48,042 bases of DNA from positions 1-48,042 of the forward strand of contig JAISYP010000015.1 of the NCBI GenBank assembly GCA_031269825.1, written 5' to 3'. Both the position numbers and the translations under genes were made by a program. Origin of the DNA: Deltaproteobacteria bacterium (GTDB lineage Bacteria > Desulfobacterota > Desulfarculia > Adiutricales > Adiutricaceae). Shown one piece after another: positions 9,501 through 18,035 of this stretch. The number at the start of each line of letters is the position of its first letter. The stretch's first letter is position 1. The notes below the pieces were generated by a model that worked only from the letters and a program-made list of their open reading frames with translations, was not told where the DNA came from and searched no databases.

Positions 9501-12500
9501 TTTATCCAAGACGGAGCCCACCCAGGCTCGCCCGCAAACGATTGGGCTCATGTTCACCGGTCAAGGTTCGCGCTATCCCGGGATGGGGTTAACCTTAGCC
9601 AAGCTTTATCCGGTTTTTCAACAATCCCTAGAGCGTTCGGCGGGCGTCTTGCGACCCTTCGATTTGGATCTTTTCGCTCTTTTAGCCAGTCAGGATTCGC
9701 TGGATCCGGGCGCCACCGAGATTAGTCAACCTCTGATTTGTTCGGTGAGCTTGGCCCTCTGGGAATTGTGGAGCTCTTTGGGCTTAGAGTTTAAATGGTT
9801 TGTGGGCCATAGCGTGGGCGAGTTCGCGGCCTTGGTCGCGGCTGGCTCTTGGAGTTTGGAAAAAGCTTTAGCTTTAGTGGCCCGACGGGGGAGCTTGTTG
9901 GCCAAGGGGCCAGAAGGGGCCATGTTGGCGGTGGGTTGTTCGGCGGAAAAGGCCGAAAATATTCTGGCTACGGGACTCTATCCCGGCGTGGGGCTAGCGG
10001 CGAACAACGCGCCCCAATGGGTCACTTTATCTGGGCCCTCCGCGGTTTTAACGACGTTGGCCAATAACTTGGAGCCAAACGTTTCCAGCCAGTTTTTACG
10101 CGTGGCCAAAGCTTTCCATTCGCCCGCTTTAGTGGAGGCGGCCAACGCGTTTAACGAGTTAACCAAAAACCTTAACCTTAAAGCCGAGGGCTTTATTTCC
10201 ACGTTAACGGGCCAGGAGCTAAAGTCTTTGCCGGCCAATTATTTTGGCGAGCAGATTACCAATCCCGTTCTTTTTTATCCAGCCGCCCGCCTTTTAGCCC
10301 AAAAAACCAGTTTGGCGTTAGAGGCTGGCCCAACGGCGACGTTGACGGGATTGGCCAGGGAGGCGGGCGCGCGAACCATCGCTTCCATGCGGGTTAGTCA
10401 AGCGAAGACCGGCGCCACGAACTTGGCGGAGTTGACGACCTTTTTCAAAGCCGCCGCCGATCTGTGGGTGGCTGGCGCGAATCTGGATTTGGCCGCTTTA
10501 GTTGAGCCAATGGGTGGGCGAAGGGTGAGTCTACCCCTTTATCCTTTCCAAAGGACGCGCTATTGGATGGACATCCATAACGAATTGGACGTGTCCGCTT
10601 TAGCGGCCTCCAACTCGGTCATTGGCCAGCGGTTGGTTAGCCCAGCTTTAGGGTCGACGGTGGCGTTTGAGACGGTTTTTGACCAAAACAATCCCACTTT
10701 TTTGCGTGAGCATGTCATCTTGGGTCTCCCCTTAAGTCCAGCGGCGGCTCATTTATCCATGGTCATCGCCGCGGCTCGGGCTCTGACGGGCTCGGCCAGT
10801 TGTTCGCTTACCAATGTCAGTTTCACGGAGCCTTTGACTTTGGGCGTGGAGGAAAAACGCCGGGTACAAGTGATCATCGAGGGCCCGAGCGCGCCTTCGT
10901 CAACCTCGAGCGACTCGACCGACTCGAGTGACTCGACCGATTCGGTCGAGTCGGAGCGTCCTTTTAAAGTTATTAGCTATGGCCCCGACGAGGTGTTTGT
11001 TACCCACGCCACGGGTTGGGTTAAATTTGGCGATCCCCCGCGGCCGCCAGCTAATTTGGGCGCGGTTGAGCCAAAAACTTCGACCATGACTCCCAACGCC
11101 TATTACGATGAAGTGGGTCAGGTCGGCTACGAACTGGGCGAAGGGTTTCGGCGGTGCTTAAGTATCAGCGTCGAGGGCGACCGTAACTACTCGCTTATTG
11201 ACTCTAAACCGCGAATGGGGGAAGAGGGGCACGTTATCTATCCTGGGGTTTTGGACGCGGTTCTACAAGTGGGCATGCCAGCGGTTTTGCCGAAGGTTAG
11301 AGCGATCATGAGCCATGATAAGGGCCTGTTTGTGCCGCTTCATGTGGCTAGGTTCGACTATTTTGGCTCTTTGCCGAACTCGCTTTATTGCAGTTGTCAA
11401 TCGCGTTTTATCACGGAATCAAATTCCATTGAGGGCATGTCGATTATAGCTTATGACGAAAGCGGAGAACCGGTTCTTTCGTTGAGAAATTTATTTTTGA
11501 CTTTGACGAGTCAAAAAATACTTTACCGCGCCCAGGGCGCGGATCTGTTCCAGGTGGAGAGGTGGAAAACCTTACGATTGTCGCCGCTGGATTCGGCTAG
11601 CCAAGCCAGCCAAGCTAGTCAATCGCCCGCCACTGACACGTCCACGCGGGATCCAAATTCCGCGCCCGTTCCCAGCGCGGAGCGAGCCCATCCATCTAGC
11701 CAGGCCCAGATCATTTCTCTGGAAAGCCAGCCCTTAGCTGTTAATGGGCCAATCGACCCTAAGGTTAAAGATCTTATCCTCGTGGCCCCTAAGCGTTGGG
11801 ATGGGGATTTAGTTAACCTTTATCCACGTGAGGAACGTCTTTGGTTAACGGCTTTGGACTGGACGCGAGCTTTTTTGACTCAAGGTCAGGGACGGCTATA
11901 TATAGTCACCTTTGGTTCCCAAAGGGTTCTTCCCAGCGATAAGGTTAACTTACTTGGCTCTAGTTTGCGCGGATTGGCCGCGACCGTGGCCTTGGAACGC
12001 TCCGATCGCTTTGGCGGGCATTTGGATTTACCGGCTGATTACGCCGATTCCGTGGATCCCAAATGGTTGGCCAGCTTATTCCAACCGCCAACTTCCTACG
12101 TTATAGCTTTTCGGAATGGGTGGTATTTTCCATCCGTGGAAAGCTTAAAGCTGGATCGGGCTCAAGCTTCGGCTTTACAATCTAAAAAGCCCGCTCAAGA
12201 ACAAGGTCGTGAGCCAGCTCAAAACCCAGATCGCCAGCCAGATCAACGCCCAGAACAACGCGATGATCGTCTGCAGGTCATCAGCGGTGGGGCCGGGGCT
12301 TTGGGTCGCGTTTTAGCGAAATATTTAGCCAGTTTTGGGCGGGTAGTCACTCTTTCGCGGCGGGGGTTAGGCGAGGCGAGGGAGCCTTTGGCCAAAGAGC
12401 TCGCCGATTTGGGCTCGGAGCTGATTGATTTGGCCGTGGATGTCACGGATTTGGCCCAGACCCAGAAAGCTTTCGCTCTCCTACGCGAACGCGGAACTAT

Positions 12501-13512
12501 TAAAAGCGTGTGGCATTTAGCGGGGTCTTTAGCCGACTCGTCGCTGGAGAAAATGGAGCCCAAAAGTTTTCAAGCGGTTTTTAGCCCTAAAGCGGCGGGG
12601 GCTTTAAACCTTCATCTGGCCACTCAACCAGATTCCTTGGAAAAGTTTGTCGTCTTTTCCTCGGTCGCGGCGTTATTGGGCTCCACGGGCCAGGCTAACT
12701 ACGTCTCAGCCAATTTGTTTTTAGAGTCCTTAATCCATTGGCGCCGGAGCCACGGTATGGTTGGAGCCGCTATTCAGTGGGCTCCCTGGGCGGGCGGGGG
12801 CATGGCTAGTTCCCAGGTGGTTTTGGATAATATGGCTCGGCAAGGTTTGTCGCCTATTGAGCCAGCTGAGGCTTTAGCGGCCTTGGAACTCGGTTTGGCG
12901 GGCGATAGCGAGGTGTTTGGGATCGCGCGGGTGGATTGGGCTAAATTGTGTCAGAGACCGGAAAGGCGCGCCGACGCGCGGTTGGCTTCAAAACGACCTC
13001 ATCAGACTGGCGGGGAGTCCAAGGAGCAGGACAAGTTAGTTGGGGATCTGCGCCAGGCTTTGACTGGCGTGAACCAGGCTTTGATCATCGACGCTTTAAG
13101 GAATTTGGCGGCCGATATCTTAGGGTTGACTCCCCAATCCTTGGACGACGAGACTAATTTGGTGTCTTACGGTTTTGACTCGTTGATGGTTGTCAATTGG
13201 CGGCTTCTTTTGGAGAAAGCCTTAGGTCGACAGGTTCAAGTGTCGTCGGTTTATGAGCTAACGACGCTGGCTATCACAGCGGAGTGGTTGAGACTTATGG
13301 CGGCGGCCGACGAAGACCCCGACCAAGAGGAAGCTCTTTCTGAGTCAGCCGCCTCGAACGGTAAAGGCCAAGTGGCCGCGTCGAATATGGATCAACCAAT
13401 ACCATCGTCTGACGCCGATTTACCCGTTTCGGATCAACCGCGGTCGGAACCCTTGGACGCCCAGGAGGTTATGGACGAAATTGATCGTCTTTTGGAGGAG
13501 GAGGACGAATGA
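6505..13512 (+). CDS. Modular type I polyketide synthase: loading AT-ACP plus KS-AT-DH-KR-ACP
   Basis: This 2335-residue synthase carries a loading didomain and one reducing extension module. The loading AT (about 20-300) has the active-site motif GHSGGE with S112. The loading ACP (about 370-455) has LGLGSS with S421, the usual Asp being Gly. The KS (about 475-900) has DTACSS with C655, EAHGTGT and ANIGHLE. The extender AT (about 1010-1300) has GHSVGE with S1103 and KAFHSP, a malonyl-type motif. The DH (about 1365-1640) has HVILGLPLSP with H1403 and D1584. A KR structural part is followed by the catalytic KR (about 1920-2110) with GGAGALG and Y2066. The second ACP has YGFDSL with S2226. No ER or thioesterase is present. 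The start is GTG 6505; ATG 6562, behind a GGCGGA, is an alternative that keeps the whole AT. The acidic C-terminus may dock with the next protein. A Ser/Thr/Asp low-complexity insert lies in the DH. Confidence 0.95.
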   Translation: MTTFFAGPGFSMGPNWRTTMAFFCHLFSGLGCQWLGMGLALLLADKIFARELAKIDKVFSELAGWSLIEALKNEQDLTNSQIWHPLVVSLQLALWRRLKDYFPTPDALVGHSGGEVVAAVVAGVLTIEEGARLVLAQTKRMALAPRAKMVHLPLPQDEARVLAEELGLTVAVYNGPRSLVVTGPDDRLAELVKRAPAAKILNIDRPFHTPIMKQGLDDFIQELACLNPKPANITFISSVEGRVWPGERMGADYWARHLVQPTRFDLAIGLALELGVNRVLEFSPHPVLLGPLAGLKKGLLAWPMMVRNQSAPQLWERALNDLAASGALSDSASELAAILGSSTESGAKDLERQLGQEASERKLDPTPITRSPITIELARASLQRLEEKLESAIITDAAKLSTDDNVAIEPMIPFMSLGLGSSELTLLMAGLCSLTGLELPMELVFSYPDARSLARKLALLVKGEASSSRGRVNSSQPAKWEPLAVVGMALRFPGPVNTLDEYWRLLAQGRDAITPVPSSRWDVERYYHPDPAVPGYSNVKEAGFIADDFQGFDAGFFGVAGREARQLDPQQRILLELVQEAFAYGAINPARWWDRAVGVFLGMTGADYARASYNSFQRQRIDAYSLTGNSISAACGRISYYYGFRGPCFSLDTACSSGLVALSRACQSLRLGEVDLAVVGATTLMLVPDMHICFTKLGAVSPSGRSRTFDASADGYGRGEGGAVVLVKRLSDAEEAGDLIFGVIRGHAVNQDGRSNGLTAPSGLAQKELILAALLDAGLSPQDIDYVEAHGTGTVLGDLVELSALAETFAHRTTPLFIGSVKANIGHLEPVSGLASLIKVLLCLKHGLIPANIHLKNPNKSFDWSKSRLMAPTELTTWPDRQPRRAGLSAFGFSGVNAHAVVEEYRPALPTPSSAASVSGSPEKLDKIEVRDWPLEEEPIFLPLSAKSLEALDALKAKVLDRLDSGESAKDLAHSLAVGQETFPWRLAVVANSRQLISVLSKTEPTQARPQTIGLMFTGQGSRYPGMGLTLAKLYPVFQQSLERSAGVLRPFDLDLFALLASQDSLDPGATEISQPLICSVSLALWELWSSLGLEFKWFVGHSVGEFAALVAAGSWSLEKALALVARRGSLLAKGPEGAMLAVGCSAEKAENILATGLYPGVGLAANNAPQWVTLSGPSAVLTTLANNLEPNVSSQFLRVAKAFHSPALVEAANAFNELTKNLNLKAEGFISTLTGQELKSLPANYFGEQITNPVLFYPAARLLAQKTSLALEAGPTATLTGLAREAGARTIASMRVSQAKTGATNLAELTTFFKAAADLWVAGANLDLAALVEPMGGRRVSLPLYPFQRTRYWMDIHNELDVSALAASNSVIGQRLVSPALGSTVAFETVFDQNNPTFLREHVILGLPLSPAAAHLSMVIAAARALTGSASCSLTNVSFTEPLTLGVEEKRRVQVIIEGPSAPSSTSSDSTDSSDSTDSVESERPFKVISYGPDEVFVTHATGWVKFGDPPRPPANLGAVEPKTSTMTPNAYYDEVGQVGYELGEGFRRCLSISVEGDRNYSLIDSKPRMGEEGHVIYPGVLDAVLQVGMPAVLPKVRAIMSHDKGLFVPLHVARFDYFGSLPNSLYCSCQSRFITESNSIEGMSIIAYDESGEPVLSLRNLFLTLTSQKILYRAQGADLFQVERWKTLRLSPLDSASQASQASQSPATDTSTRDPNSAPVPSAERAHPSSQAQIISLESQPLAVNGPIDPKVKDLILVAPKRWDGDLVNLYPREERLWLTALDWTRAFLTQGQGRLYIVTFGSQRVLPSDKVNLLGSSLRGLAATVALERSDRFGGHLDLPADYADSVDPKWLASLFQPPTSYVIAFRNGWYFPSVESLKLDRAQASALQSKKPAQEQGREPAQNPDRQPDQRPEQRDDRLQVISGGAGALGRVLAKYLASFGRVVTLSRRGLGEAREPLAKELADLGSELIDLAVDVTDLAQTQKAFALLRERGTIKSVWHLAGSLADSSLEKMEPKSFQAVFSPKAAGALNLHLATQPDSLEKFVVFSSVAALLGSTGQANYVSANLFLESLIHWRRSHGMVGAAIQWAPWAGGGMASSQVVLDNMARQGLSPIEPAEALAALELGLAGDSEVFGIARVDWAKLCQRPERRADARLASKRPHQTGGESKEQDKLVGDLRQALTGVNQALIIDALRNLAADILGLTPQSLDDETNLVSYGFDSLMVVNWRLLLEKALGRQVQVSSVYELTTLAITAEWLRLMAAADEDPDQEEALSESAASNGKGQVAASNMDQPIPSSDADLPVSDQPRSEPLDAQEVMDEIDRLLEEEDE
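10897..10961 (+). repeat. Low-complexity TCGACC/GACTCG repeat inside the PKS DH region
   Basis: GACTCGACCGA occurs twice within about 35 bp here, among further TCGA-type units. It encodes an SSTSSDSTDSSDSTDSVES insert in the DH domain between its two conserved halves. It is in frame and probably forms a flexible surface loop. Similar hexamers occur in the pump tail and in the second PKS tail. Confidence 0.6.
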
Positions 13513-16364
13513 GCGAGGAAGAGCTAAAAAAGGCTCTGTCAAGGGCCCGAGAAATGATCGTTTCTCTCCAAAAAAAGCGGTCAGTGGCCATCATTGGGGC
13601 GGGTTGCTTGTTTCCGGCTGGGGAACGAGACGCGAATACCTTAGGGGATTTTTTTCAATCCTTGAAGGCGGAGACTTTAAGCGTTGGGCCCATGTCCGAG
13701 GAACGACTGAAGATTTGGCGATCTTCGGGCCAAGAGAAGTTTTTAACTAGCTCGAGTAGTCCCACTAGCTCGATGGATTTGTCCGCGGCTTATTTAAAAC
13801 GCTTTCCTTTCTCTTACGAGTCGCGTCGTTTTAACTTCACCCAGGCCGAGATCCGCGTGATGGATCCCCATATTGGTTTGGCTTTGGAGGTGACCCAAGA
13901 CGCCTTAGACAACGCCGGCCTAGATCCCCAAAATCTGGCTGGCTCGGGGGTGGGGGTTTATTTTGGCAAAAACGGGGTGGACTTTGGGCTAGACATCTTG
14001 TCTGGCCTGGATCAAGCTCTGGATGATCCCTATACTTTGATCGGCAATATGCCCAGTAGTTTATCCGGGCGTATTTCCTATCATTATAATTTTTTGGGGC
14101 CATCGATTTTCTTGGAAACGGCTTGCTCCACTGGGTTAGTGGCGGTGACTTTAGCTTGTCGGGCCATTGAGTCTGGGCAAGTGGATCTGGCCGTGGCTGG
14201 GGCGGTTAATCTTTTGGTTGGGCCAAGTTCTTCTCGGTGGCTAAATGGCCTCGGAGCCCTGTCCCCGGATGGCCGAACCCGAGCTTTTGGGGCTGGGGCC
14301 AATGGCTTTGGTCGGGGCGAGGGAGCGGGGGCCGTAATTTTAAAGGATCTCGAAAAAGCCCAGGCCGATGGGGATCGGATTTTAGCCGTCATTGAGGGAA
14401 CGGCGTTAGGTTCCGATGGTCGGAGCGCGGGGTTTACCGCGCCTTCCCGTCTGGCTCAGGCGCGGGTGATCAGTTTGGCCTTAAAAGAGGCCAGATTAAG
14501 GCCAGGCCAAGTTGGCGCCGTGGAAGCCCACGGCACCGGCACTAATCTGGGCGATCCCATCGAGATTGAGGGTTTAGCCGAGGTTTATGGGGTTAATGAT
14601 CGACCCGCCCCTTTAATCGTCGGTTCGGTTAAATCCAATATTGGCCATTTGGAGGCGGCCGCGGGGATGGCTTCTTTACTGAAAGCCGTCTGCGTGGTTC
14701 GCGAAGGGGTGATTCCTAAATCCTTGGCCACCGAGGAACTAAACCCTTTGATCGGTTGGACAAAAGGGATCGAGGTGGCCAGAAGCTCTCGCCCTTGGCC
14801 CAGTGGTTACGAACGCCGGGTGATGGGGGTTAGCTCTTTTGGGGTGAGTGGTTCTTTAGCTCATGTGTTAGTGGCGGAAGGGCCTAAATCGCCTAAATTA
14901 ATGGAGAAGGAAAATAATTCGGCCATAGTGGTTAAAGATTTAGCCACGAAAAACGCCAGTCTCGCGTCGGATCTCGCCCCAACCCCGGTTAACGTGTATC
15001 TGTCGGCCATGGACGAGGCGGGATTGCGGTTACGGGCCAAGGATGTCGCCGCGGTTCTGGATCAAACGGAACTGGGCGTCTTGGCGCGCTCTTCGGGACA
15101 GATTGGGGCGGAGCCAACGCGATTGGTTATCACCAGCCGCGACCCTAGTCAAGTGGCTCAGGATCTGAACGCTTTTAGCCAGGGCCAAAATCCGCCTAGC
15201 GTCATTTTTGGCCAGGCTAAGACGATGAAGGCCGCGTTATATTTTGGGCAATGGTCGGATGAGATTAGCTTAGGTCAAGAGTTGTTGGCGACTTTTTCGG
15301 TTTTCCGGCGTTTTCATGAGCGTTTGACCCCCAACTCGGTCGACTGGAGTCGCTCTATTTTGGCCGATTCGTCTATAGAGCGGCTTTCGCCGGATCCAAC
15401 TCTGAGCGCGTTGGATCAATACATCTATCAAGTGTCTTTGGCGAAATTATTAATCGAGCTTGGTTTAAAGCCAGTGGCGTTGGTGGGCCAAGGCCGCGGC
15501 GAAGTCGCGGCCGCGGCCTTGGCTGGGGTGATATCTTTGGAAACGGGTTGGGAAGTTATCCTAAAAATGACGGCTGACCCGGCGGATTACGCGCGGTTAG
15601 GACGGCGGATCCAAACCGCCCGGTTGGCGGCGCCTAAAATACCGTTCCTTTCCGCGGCCACGGGTGATTACTGGCGACCGGGGAAGGGGTGGTCGGAATT
15701 TGAGGGTCTTGAGCGATCCCCGCGAGCCCAGAGTCCCCAGTGGTCTAAACAGTCAAATCCCGTCGCTCAAGGCTGGGGAACCCTAAAAAGCTTAGGCGTG
15801 GAGAGGGTTCTGGAGTTAGGCCCAGCGACGTCGCTGGCCGATAGCTCTGGGGAGTTGACCTGGCTGTCTTTTGGCGAACGATTGGGCCCGGACAGAGGCG
15901 AAGAAATAGGCCAAGAGCTAACGCGATTTCTTACCACTATGGGCCGTCTTTGGGTTCTCGGAGCCCCTGGTCGACCCAACCCCCCTGGCCCGGTGGAGCC
16001 GGTTATGCCGCCGCGCCGAGCTAATCTGGAAGTGGTCACGCCAGTAGCGAGTTTAACGAAGCTGGTTTCGCCCGGGGAAGAAGAGCGAGCCAATAACGAT
16101 CCCCCCCGCCAGCTGGAGCCGGCGGTGGCTAGTCAGGCTCCCTCGACCACTTTGACCGACGTGACCGCCGCGGTCGCTTCGACCGGCGTGACCGCCGCGG
16201 CCGCTTCGACCGACGTGACCGCCGCGACCGCTTCGACCGCTTCCGTGGTCGGGGTCGAGTCACCTTTGGCCCTAACTTTGGCCCAGCTCCAAGGCCAACA
16301 TTTTTTAGCCCTGTGTAAAGCCCAGTTGGCGTTGGTCAAGGCTAATCCCAAAAAGTTTTTATAA
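13509..16364 (+). CDS. Type I polyketide synthase: KS with degenerate, truncated AT and no carrier domain
   Basis: The 951-residue protein starts at an ATG overlapping the previous stop in an ATGA. An N-terminal charged helix (residues 1-23) looks like a docking coiled coil. The KS (about 25-455) keeps the full triad: C206 in ETACSTG, H341 in EAHGTGT and H380 in SNIGHLE. It is followed by an AT relic (about 570-780). There the usual GHSxGE motif reads GQGRGE, with Q661 and G662 replacing the His and the nucleophilic Ser. The entry motif is lost (YFGQWSDE), and the small ferredoxin-like subdomain appears missing. After that come a low-complexity tail with 9-residue repeats and a terminal helix. 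No DH, KR, ACP or TE is present. It may extend the chain from protein 1 using a trans carrier, or act in release. Its exact role is unknown. Confidence 0.9.
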   Translation: MSEEELKKALSRAREMIVSLQKKRSVAIIGAGCLFPAGERDANTLGDFFQSLKAETLSVGPMSEERLKIWRSSGQEKFLTSSSSPTSSMDLSAAYLKRFPFSYESRRFNFTQAEIRVMDPHIGLALEVTQDALDNAGLDPQNLAGSGVGVYFGKNGVDFGLDILSGLDQALDDPYTLIGNMPSSLSGRISYHYNFLGPSIFLETACSTGLVAVTLACRAIESGQVDLAVAGAVNLLVGPSSSRWLNGLGALSPDGRTRAFGAGANGFGRGEGAGAVILKDLEKAQADGDRILAVIEGTALGSDGRSAGFTAPSRLAQARVISLALKEARLRPGQVGAVEAHGTGTNLGDPIEIEGLAEVYGVNDRPAPLIVGSVKSNIGHLEAAAGMASLLKAVCVVREGVIPKSLATEELNPLIGWTKGIEVARSSRPWPSGYERRVMGVSSFGVSGSLAHVLVAEGPKSPKLMEKENNSAIVVKDLATKNASLASDLAPTPVNVYLSAMDEAGLRLRAKDVAAVLDQTELGVLARSSGQIGAEPTRLVITSRDPSQVAQDLNAFSQGQNPPSVIFGQAKTMKAALYFGQWSDEISLGQELLATFSVFRRFHERLTPNSVDWSRSILADSSIERLSPDPTLSALDQYIYQVSLAKLLIELGLKPVALVGQGRGEVAAAALAGVISLETGWEVILKMTADPADYARLGRRIQTARLAAPKIPFLSAATGDYWRPGKGWSEFEGLERSPRAQSPQWSKQSNPVAQGWGTLKSLGVERVLELGPATSLADSSGELTWLSFGERLGPDRGEEIGQELTRFLTTMGRLWVLGAPGRPNPPGPVEPVMPPRRANLEVVTPVASLTKLVSPGEEERANNDPPRQLEPAVASQAPSTTLTDVTAAVASTGVTAAAASTDVTAATASTASVVGVESPLALTLAQLQGQHFLALCKAQLALVKANPKKFL
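16154..16240 (+). repeat. 27-bp tandem repeat, three units, in the second PKS tail
   Basis: Three consecutive 27-bp units begin at 16154, 16181 and 16208 and encode TDVTAAVAS, TGVTAAAAS and TDVTAATAS. A partial fourth follows. The unit length is a multiple of three, so copy-number change would lengthen the linker without a frameshift. Confidence 0.9.
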
Positions 16365-16403
16365 CTCCGTGGTTTTATTTGTTTTGGGCGTGGTGAGGCA
16401 TTA

Positions 16404-18023
16404 ATGATCCAAATTAGGTTTTTATTATATTTACTGAAAAGGTCGGGCCAAAAACGGAGGAATCTGATCCTCATGTCTTTGGGGGCGGGACTTATTCAGG
16501 GGTTGTTGTTGTACTCGATCAACATGTCCATTGGCGAGTTGTCCAAAGAATCCAGCGTGTCGCTTCGGACTTTCCTGATCTTCGCCATCTCCATGGTTTT
16601 GTTGTATTACTTCCTATCGCGGGCCATGGGGATGAGCTCAACCATTGGGCGCGATCTGGTGACGAACTTGGAAATTAAGGTGACGGAAAACCTTAGTCGA
16701 GTCAGTTACCAGGAGTTTACTCATTTAAGCCAACCGAAAATATACGAGGCCATCTCGGGCCCGAAGGACGTGATCAACGAAACTTCCATTTTACTACCGA
16801 TTTTTATCAGTAGCGCGACGATGATTTTTTGTTCGCTCTTTTTCGCGATTTATGTCTCCGTAGTGGGCTTTGTGGCGCTATTATTGGTCATGGGCTTGGG
16901 CGGCTTTATTTTTTACCGCGCGGATCTTTGCTTTGTGAACGCCCTTTTTCGTTACCGTCGGGACGTGGAAAAGTTTCAAGGTTCCCTCAAATCCGTGGTG
17001 GCCGGATTTGTGGAACTGAAAATGAACGAGAAAAAGCTGGCCGGTCTGTTTGAGCGGGAGATCATCCCGTTACGGGATAAGGTGCGCAAAGGCCGGAGCC
17101 TAACCGATTTTTTTCGGGTTAAAAACACGGTCATGTACGGTCTTTTGGTTTATCTACCTGTGGCGACCTTGTTGTTTTTGTTGCCCCAAACGGGTTTGGT
17201 GAAATTTGAGGAAAGCGTTAAGATCGTGGCGATCACCTTATTTAGCGTTATCCCCTTGATTGGTTTATTGTCCTTCATGCCCATGGCCACCAGGGCTGGC
17301 CTGATCGTCTGGGGGTTAGCTGATTTTGAGAAATCCTTGGCCCAGAAAAAAGATGACGCGCTGGGGGAGCAGATCGTGGCTCCATCTTTTGAGTCTTTAT
17401 CCATCCAAAAGGGCCGTTTTTCTTACCGTGGCAATGGGAACGCGCCTGACTTTACTTTAGTGGTGGATGATTTTCTTCTTAAAAAGGGCGAGTTGGTTAT
17501 TTTGCGCGGCGGCAATGGTTGTGGTAAAAGCTCTTTTTTGAAAGTGGTGGCTGGGTTATTGAGTTTGGAAGAGGGGAGCGTGACTATTGATGGCCAGAAT
17601 TTAATTGATCTTGGCGCTCGCGATTACCGCTCCTATTTTTCGGTTCTTTTCCCGGATTTTCACCTTTTTAATGGCGCTTACGGATTAGATGGAACCCTGG
17701 AAGAAGCGCGGGAAAAAATTGAGCTCATGGAATTAAGCCATAAAGTGTCGATTGACGAAAACGGTCAGTTTTCCACTTTAGAGCTTTCGAGCGGCCAAAG
17801 TAAACGTCTAGCGTTGGCCTGCGTTATTTTGGAGAAAAGGCCGATTCTTTTATTAGACGAGGTGGCGGCGGACTTTGACCACCAGTTCCGGGAAAAGTTT
17901 TACCGTCGGCTGTTGCCGGATCTAAAAAAAGAAGGACGGACGATTTTGGTCGTCTCCCATGACGAGCGCTATTTTGACGTGGCCGACCGGGTTTTAACCT
18001 TGGAATACGGTCAATTCGTTTAG
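16404..18023 (+). CDS. ABC exporter of the SyrD/PvdE/YojI (cyclic peptide export) type
   Basis: This is a fused transmembrane-plus-ATPase half-transporter of 539 residues. About six membrane helices fill residues 1-300. The ATPase has Walker A GGNGCGKSS (about 369-377, K375), signature LSSGQ, Walker B PILLLDE followed by VAADFDHQFREKF, and the switch His in VVSHDERYF. The AADxDxQFR stretch after Walker B is characteristic of the SyrD/YojI group, which exports peptide siderophores and other secondary metabolites. It lies 39 bp after the second PKS and 12 bp before the thioesterase, so it belongs to the same transcription unit. It would act as a homodimer in the inner membrane. The substrate is inferred to be the polyketide or a conjugate of it. 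Confidence 0.9.
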   Translation: MIQIRFLLYLLKRSGQKRRNLILMSLGAGLIQGLLLYSINMSIGELSKESSVSLRTFLIFAISMVLLYYFLSRAMGMSSTIGRDLVTNLEIKVTENLSRVSYQEFTHLSQPKIYEAISGPKDVINETSILLPIFISSATMIFCSLFFAIYVSVVGFVALLLVMGLGGFIFYRADLCFVNALFRYRRDVEKFQGSLKSVVAGFVELKMNEKKLAGLFEREIIPLRDKVRKGRSLTDFFRVKNTVMYGLLVYLPVATLLFLLPQTGLVKFEESVKIVAITLFSVIPLIGLLSFMPMATRAGLIVWGLADFEKSLAQKKDDALGEQIVAPSFESLSIQKGRFSYRGNGNAPDFTLVVDDFLLKKGELVILRGGNGCGKSSFLKVVAGLLSLEEGSVTIDGQNLIDLGARDYRSYFSVLFPDFHLFNGAYGLDGTLEEAREKIELMELSHKVSIDENGQFSTLELSSGQSKRLALACVILEKRPILLLDEVAADFDHQFREKFYRRLLPDLKKEGRTILVVSHDERYFDVADRVLTLEYGQFV

Positions 18024-18035
18024 GTAAGGTTAGCG

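Noticed and set aside
6505-16364. Many long frames antisense to the PKS genes
   Set aside because: They are explained by GC-rich codon structure on the sense strand and show no family motifs.
13509-16364. Reading the second PKS protein as a PUFA-synthase or chain-length-factor subunit
   Set aside because: It has a single KS with an intact active-site Cys, not a KS/CLF pair, and lacks tandem ACPs or FabA-like DH domains.
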